Shown: piece by piece, positions 59,729 to 64,000 of the stretch
How the letters are laid out: every line of letters begins with the position of its first letter
Position numbering within the stretch: the stretch's first letter is position 1
Assembly (NCBI RefSeq): GCF_036174265.1
Contig: NZ_CP108055.1
Location: 1,178,001-1,242,000, forward strand
DNA: 64,000 bases
Origin: Streptomyces sp. NBC_00285
Lineage (GTDB): Bacteria > Actinomycetota > Actinomycetes > Streptomycetales > Streptomycetaceae
Reading direction: 5' to 3'
Notes under the pieces: generated by a model
The model's database searches: none
Told to the model about the DNA's origin: nothing
What the model saw: only the letters and a program-made list of their open reading frames with translations
Position numbers and translations under genes: made by a program

Positions 59729-60832
59729 ATGGACTCCTCCGCGCGTCTGGGCACCCACGCCGACACCGCCACCTCCCTCGCCCTCCTGAGCGACCGCGGC
59801 CTCGCGGACCTCGTGGCGTCCGGCACGCCCGCCGGAACCGGGATCGGCGGGCAGGCAACCCTCCTGGAGGTGGACGGCGTACGGGTCTTCGTGAAGCAGG
59901 TTCCGGTCACCGACGCCGAACTCCACCCCGACAACGTCCGCTCCACCGCGAACCTCTTCGCGCTGCCCGCCCGCTGCCACTACGGCATCGGCGCGGTCGG
60001 CAGCCCCGGCTTCGGTGCCTGGCGGGAGCTGGCCGTGCACGAGATGACGACCAACTGGGTACGCTCCGGCCGCTTCCCGGACTTCCCGCTGCTCCACCAC
60101 TGGCGGGTACTGCCCCACGCTCCGCGGCCGCTGCCCGAAGAACTCGCCGACGTGGAGCGGGCCGTGACCTACTGGGGCGGCGGACGCGAGCGCATCGAGG
60201 CCCTCAGCACGGCCTCGGCGAGCCTGACCCTGTTCCTGGAGTACCTGCCGCACACCCTGCACGACTGGTTCTCAGCCCAACTGCGCACACGGAACGCCGA
60301 CTTCGCGTGTGCCCTCGTGGAGCAGGGCCTCGAAGCCGTCACCGGCTTCCTCCACGAGCAGCAACTCATCCACTTCGACGCCCACTTCCGCAACATCCTC
60401 ACCGACGGACGGCGGCTCTACCTGACCGACTACGGACTGGCCCTGTCGAACCGCTTCCACCTCACGCCGCAGGAACGCGACTTCCACGGCCGCCACCGCC
60501 GCTACGACCGCGCCTACGCCCTCTCCTACCTGGTGCATTGGCTGGTCGTCGACCAGTACGGCCTCGGCCGGGACGAACGTGAGGACTTCATCCGCGCGTG
60601 CGCCGCCGGCCGCCGACCCGAGGGGATCCCCGGGGCCGCGGCCGACCTCATCTCCCGGCACGCACAACTCGCCGTCGTGGTCGGCGACTTCAACCGGCGA
60701 CTGGAACAGGAGAGCAGGCTCACCCCGTACCCTCACGAAGAGGTCGCAGCGCTGTCCTCCAGTGCGGTCAGCGCCGGATCGAGCACGATGTCCTCGCCGC
60801 GGGCCTCCACGCTCGGCTCCTCCGGGAAGTGA
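59729..60832 (+). CDS. protein kinase-like / phosphotransferase-fold protein
   Basis: A 367-residue protein with a degenerate kinase fold. The catalytic-loop equivalent is LIHFDAHFRNIL (H-x-D-x4-N, about residues 212-223) and the metal motif is TDYGLAL (DYG in place of DFG). The ATP-lysine candidate is in VRVFVKQVP near 55. There is no transmembrane part. Such proteins in Streptomyces are annotated as serine/threonine kinases or aminoglycoside phosphotransferase-like; substrate unknown. The last 34 residues (SSSAVSAGSSTMSSPRAS) are low complexity and lie entirely within the convergent ABC ATPase gene (100-bp overlap). That tail could be real or reflect a sequence change that removed an earlier stop. 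Ribosome site unclear. Confidence 0.8.
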   Translation: MDSSARLGTHADTATSLALLSDRGLADLVASGTPAGTGIGGQATLLEVDGVRVFVKQVPVTDAELHPDNVRSTANLFALPARCHYGIGAVGSPGFGAWRELAVHEMTTNWVRSGRFPDFPLLHHWRVLPHAPRPLPEELADVERAVTYWGGGRERIEALSTASASLTLFLEYLPHTLHDWFSAQLRTRNADFACALVEQGLEAVTGFLHEQQLIHFDAHFRNILTDGRRLYLTDYGLALSNRFHLTPQERDFHGRHRRYDRAYALSYLVHWLVVDQYGLGRDEREDFIRACAAGRRPEGIPGAAADLISRHAQLAVVVGDFNRRLEQESRLTPYPHEEVAALSSSAVSAGSSTMSSPRASTLGSSGK

Positions 60833-61824
60833 CAGGCCGTCAGGTGGCCCTCGGTGTCTCCCGTCACGCGCACCAACGGCGGCTCCACTGTCGCGCACCT
60901 GTCCTGGGCCTTCCAGCAGCGGGTGCGGAAGCGGCAGCCGGACGGCGGATCGACCGGCGAGGGCACGTCCCCGGCGAGCCGGATGCGCTCGCGGCGCCCG
61001 GTGGCGTCGGGATCGGCCTCGGGGACGGCGGACAGCAGGGCGTGGGTATAGGGGTGCCGGGGCCGGGTGTACAGCGTCTGCCGGTCGGCGACCTCAACGA
61101 TCTTGCCCAGGTACATCACCGCGACCCGTTCGCAGAAGTGCCGTACGACGGCGAGGTCGTGGGCGATGAAGACGAACGCGATGCCGAACTCCCGCTGGAG
61201 ATCCTGGAGCAGGTTGACGATCTGCGCCTGGATGGACACGTCCAGCGCCGACACCGGTTCGTCGGCCACGATGAGCTTGGGACGCAGCGCGAGGGCGCGG
61301 GCGATCCCGATGCGCTGGCGCTGGCCGCCGGAGAACTCGTTCGGGTAGCGGTTGTAGTGCTCGGGGCTGAGCCCGACGGTCTCCAGCAGTTCCTGGGCGC
61401 GCTTCTTGCGGCCCTGCGGCGGGTTGATGTCGTTGAGCCGCATCGGCGTCTCGACGATCGTGCCGACCGTGTGCCGGGGATTCAGGGAGGAGTACGGATC
61501 CTGGAAGATCATCTGGAGGTTCCGTCGGGCCTCCTTCATCCTGGCGGCGGGGGCGTGGGTGATGTCCTCGCCGTCGAACACGACCTTCCCGGCCGTCGGT
61601 TCCAGCAGCCGGGTGATGAGCCGGCCCGTCGTCGACTTGCCGCAGCCGGACTCGCCGACCAGTCCGAGCGACTGACCGGCGCCGACCGTGAAGTCGATGC
61701 CGTCGACGGCGTGCACGGCCCCGATCTGCCGCTGGAAGAGGATGCCCTGGCGGATCGGGAAGTGTTTGGTGAGGCCGCTGACGTCGAGCAGGTGCTCCCC
61801 GGCGGCGGGCTGAGTGGTGCTCAC
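60733..61824 (-). CDS. oligopeptide/dipeptide ABC transporter ATP-binding protein (DppF/OppF-like)
   Basis: A 363-residue ABC ATPase. Walker A is GESGCGKST (about 56), Q-loop MIFQDPYSSLNP, signature FSGGQRQRIGIARAL, Walker B LIVADEPVSALD and H-switch FIAHDLA. The C-terminal oligopeptide domain includes PPSGCRFRTRC and a second CATVEPPLV. It energises peptide import with the sister ATPase and permeases upstream on the same strand. I use GTG at 61824 because AGGAG lies seven bases before it; a GTG at 61854 overlaps the upstream stop as GTGA and is the alternative. The end overlaps the convergent kinase-like gene by 100 bp. Confidence 0.95.
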   Translation of the reverse strand: MSTTQPAAGEHLLDVSGLTKHFPIRQGILFQRQIGAVHAVDGIDFTVGAGQSLGLVGESGCGKSTTGRLITRLLEPTAGKVVFDGEDITHAPAARMKEARRNLQMIFQDPYSSLNPRHTVGTIVETPMRLNDINPPQGRKKRAQELLETVGLSPEHYNRYPNEFSGGQRQRIGIARALALRPKLIVADEPVSALDVSIQAQIVNLLQDLQREFGIAFVFIAHDLAVVRHFCERVAVMYLGKIVEVADRQTLYTRPRHPYTHALLSAVPEADPDATGRRERIRLAGDVPSPVDPPSGCRFRTRCWKAQDRCATVEPPLVRVTGDTEGHLTACHFPEEPSVEARGEDIVLDPALTALEDSAATSS

Positions 61825-61850
61825 GGCATGCTCCTGTTCGTCTGCCGCCG

Positions 61851-62927
61851 TCACTGCGAGGCCCCGGTGGCCGTACGACCGCGGATCTCTTTCCTGGTCT
61901 CCGGGGTGAGGTGACAGGCGGCGAGGTGCCGGCCGGTGCCGGAGACGGCGAGCAGTTCGGGCAGGTCGCTCGCGCAACGCCCCTCGGGCACCCAGCCCTT
62001 GTAGGTGCAACGGGGGTGGAAGGCGCAGCCGCCTGGAGGGTTGATCAGACTCGGCGGGGCTCCGGCGATCGGGTTCAGCCGCCGTTCGACATCGCCCGTG
62101 ATCTGCGGCATCGACTCCAACAGGCCCCAGGTGTACGGGTGTTGAGGCTGTTTGAGAACGTCGCGCACGGTGCCGTACTCGATGCGGCGGCCGCCGTACA
62201 TCACCAGGATGTCGTCGGCGATGTCGGCCACCACGCCCAGGTCGTGGGTGATGAGGATGACCGCGGAGCCGAACTCCTCCTGGAGGTCGCGGATCAGGTC
62301 CAGGATCTGTGCCTGGACGGTGACGTCCAGGGCCGTCGTCGGCTCGTCGGCGATGAGAAGTTCGGGGTCGCAGACCAGCGCCATGGCGATCATGGCGCGC
62401 TGGCGCATACCGCCGGAGAACTGGTGCGGATAGTCCCGCACCCGTAGTTCGGGCTGCGGGATGCCGACCCGTTTCAGCATCTCCACGGCGCGCTCCCGGG
62501 CCTCCTTCTTCGTGACCTTGTGATGGACCCGGTAGGCCTCGGCGATCTGGGCGCCGACGGTGAAGTACGGGTGCAGGGCGGACAGCGGGTCCTGGAAGAT
62601 CATGGAGACCGTCCGGCCGCGCAGTTCGCGCATGTCGCGCTCGGGGAGGGCGACGAGTTCTTTGCCGTCCAGCCGGATCTCCCCGGAGACGACGGCGCGG
62701 GTGCCCTTGTGCAGCCCGAGCAGGGCCAGCGAGGTGACCGACTTCCCCGAGCCGGACTCGCCGACGATACCGAGCGTGCTGCCCTTCTCCAGGGCGAAGG
62801 AGACGCCGTCGACGGACTTGACGGTCCCGTCCTCGGTGGGGAAGTGCACACGCAGATCCCGTACGTCGAGGAAGGGGGCGGCCGTGGGATCGGCGTCCGC
62901 CGGTTTCGGTGAGGTCAGGAGGGACAC
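61851..62927 (-). CDS. oligopeptide/dipeptide ABC transporter ATP-binding protein (DppD/OppD-like)
   Basis: A 358-residue ABC ATPase, partner of the DppF-like protein. Walker [10 protein letters not shown] (about 56), Q-loop [12 protein letters not shown], signature [15 protein letters not shown], Walker [14 protein letters not shown]-switch LITHDLG, and the C-terminal oligopeptide domain with [11 protein letters not shown]. The GTG at 62927 has AAGGAA upstream, nine bases away, and lies 28 bp after the permease stop. The order permease-DppD-DppF is that of a peptide importer operon. Confidence 0.95.
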   Translation of the reverse strand: MSLLTSPKPADADPTAAPFLDVRDLRVHFPTEDGTVKSVDGVSFALEKGSTLGIVGESGSGKSVTSLALLGLHKGTRAVVSGEIRLDGKELVALPERDMRELRGRTVSMIFQDPLSALHPYFTVGAQIAEAYRVHHKVTKKEARERAVEMLKRVGIPQPELRVRDYPHQFSGGMRQRAMIAMALVCDPELLIADEPTTALDVTVQAQILDLIRDLQEEFGSAVILITHDLGVVADIADDILVMYGGRRIEYGTVRDVLKQPQHPYTWGLLESMPQITGDVERRLNPIAGAPPSLINPPGGCAFHPRCTYKGWVPEGRCASDLPELLAVSGTGRHLAACHLTPETRKEIRGRTATGASQ

Positions 62928-62955
62928 GGGGTTTCCTTGCTGCGGTGAGAGGGGC

Positions 62956-63948
62956 TCAGGCGAGGCGGACACGGGGGTCGACAAGGCCGTAGACCACATC
63001 GACGACCACGTTGGCGAGCACGACGAACGTCGCCGCGAAGAGCGTGGTGCCGAGGATGACCGGCAGGTCGGAGTTCTGCACGGAGTCCACGGCGAGCTTG
63101 CCGATGCCGTCGATGCCGAACACCGACTCCGTGATGACCGCGGAGCCGCCGATGAGCGAGCCGACGTCCATGCCGAAGATGGTGATGATCGGGGTGATCG
63201 CGGCCCGCAGGCCGTGCTTGAGGACGACCTTGCCGGTGGACAGTCCCTTGGCCCGCGCGGTGCGCATGTAGTCCTCGGCGAGGACCTCCAGCATGGAGGA
63301 GCGGGTGAGCCGGGTGTACAGCGCGAGGTAGACAATGACCAGGGTGGCCCACGGCAGGAGGAGGCCCTGGAACCAGGCGCTCGGGTCCTGGGTGATCGGG
63401 GTGTAGCCGGAGGCGGGCAGGATCTGCCACTTGTCGACGAACAGGTAGAGCAGCAGCAGGCCGACGAAGTAGATCTGCACGGAGACACCGAGCAGCGCGA
63501 GTCCCACCGCGGCCTTGTCGGCGGCCTTTCCCCGGCGGACGGCGGCGACCGTGCCGAGGCCGACGCCCAGGAAGAGGAAGAGCACCGCGGCGCCGAGGCC
63601 GAGCGAGAGGTCCGCGGGGAAGTCGGACAGCAGGGTGGTCAGGACGGGGGTGTCGGTCTGGAAGGACAGCCCGAGACAGGGCGCGCCGCAGTGGACGCGC
63701 ACGCTCTGGTCGCCGTAGTCCCGGCCGATGAACAGGCCCTTGAAGAACTCCCAGAACTGCTTCAGATAGCCCTGGTCGAGGCCGAGGGAGTGCCTGATCT
63801 CCGCCAGCCGGGACGGCGAGCACGTCTTGCCGCAGGCCAGGAGCGCGGGGTCGGACGGCAGCGCGAAGAAGATGAAGAAGGTGATGACGGTGATCACCAG
63901 CAGGATCGCGGCTGCCGCCAGCAGGCGCCGGATGAGATAGCGAAGCAT
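62956..63948 (-). CDS. oligopeptide/dipeptide ABC transporter permease (DppB-like)
   Basis: A 330-residue inner-membrane permease with about six helices, the first at residues 9-30 (LLAAAAILLVITVITFFIFF). The large loop after helix 1 contains LGLDQGYLKQFWEFF. The cytoplasmic EAA loop, which contacts the ATPases, reads EDYMRTARAKGLSTGKVVLKH near 230. The ATG at 63948 gives the standard MLRYLIRRLL start of DppB proteins. The second permease (DppC) and the peptide-binding protein are not in the window and are expected upstream, beyond position 64000. Confidence 0.95.
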   Translation of the reverse strand: MLRYLIRRLLAAAAILLVITVITFFIFFALPSDPALLACGKTCSPSRLAEIRHSLGLDQGYLKQFWEFFKGLFIGRDYGDQSVRVHCGAPCLGLSFQTDTPVLTTLLSDFPADLSLGLGAAVLFLFLGVGLGTVAAVRRGKAADKAAVGLALLGVSVQIYFVGLLLLYLFVDKWQILPASGYTPITQDPSAWFQGLLLPWATLVIVYLALYTRLTRSSMLEVLAEDYMRTARAKGLSTGKVVLKHGLRAAITPIITIFGMDVGSLIGGSAVITESVFGIDGIGKLAVDSVQNSDLPVILGTTLFAATFVVLANVVVDVVYGLVDPRVRLA

Positions 63949-64000
63949 GTCGTGCTGGACCCTGACGTGAGTGGGGTGCCCGCCGGCCGGGGGCGCCGGC

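Overview
The window is high-GC actinobacterial DNA and almost certainly Streptomyces. Third codon positions are nearly all G/C, GTG starts are common, and it carries a mycothiol-dependent DinB-type enzyme, F420-type (Ddn-like) reductase, DUF6629/DUF6332-type proteins and a PknG/GlnX/GlnH set. No rRNA, tRNA, CRISPR array, insertion sequence or origin was seen.

Region 1 (1-19317, minus strand) is part of a non-ribosomal peptide synthetase (NRPS) cluster that runs off the left edge. Transcription starts at a PLP-dependent cysteate synthase/threonine synthase-like gene (18028-19317). This overlaps by ATGA with a two-module NRPS (C-A-T-C-A-T-E). A second two-module NRPS (C-A-T-C-A-T-E) follows, then a third, cut by the window edge (C-A...). 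Specificity residues read by eye suggest Val, then Asp/Asn-like (epimerised), Thr, an unassigned residue (epimerised), and another unassigned residue. C-domain types match this order: DCL-like after each E domain, LCL-like otherwise. No loading module, thioesterase, MbtH or self-resistance gene is in view.

Region 2 (19318-26100) lies divergently from the NRPS operon. It holds a branched-chain 2-oxoacid dehydrogenase E1-alpha gene and an unusual E1-beta/lipoyl/E2 fusion. Convergent with them is icmF, the fused isobutyryl-CoA mutase. Together these could make and rearrange short branched acyl-CoAs, possibly as acyl supply for the peptide; this link is inference.

Region 3 (26300-33340) holds an MMPL exporter with a hexanucleotide repeat near its end, a TetR/TetX-like monooxygenase divergon with a clear operator, a LacI regulator and a DUF6629 membrane protein.

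Region 4 (33537-40632) holds a pknG-glnX-glnH-like amino-acid-sensing operon, with a divergent Ser/Thr kinase carrying a PQQ-type beta-propeller.

Region 5 (40732-46447) is sugar-related: ThuA-like and Gfo/Idh/MocA oxidoreductase pair, a secreted HExxH protein behind a LacI-type operator, and a glucarate dehydratase/GntP permease operon behind a perfect 18-bp palindrome.

Region 6 (46932-64000) holds small regulator-target pairs: MFS transporter, DJ-1/LysR, DinB-type/MarR/DHA2 MFS, a two-component system, TetR/Ddn-like with duplicated operators. Then come a geranylgeranyl reductase-type flavoprotein, M20 dipeptidase, a kinase-like protein and the start of an oligopeptide ABC transporter running off the right edge. 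Several genes appear to be leaderless, with a -10 box 6-7 nt before the start codon.
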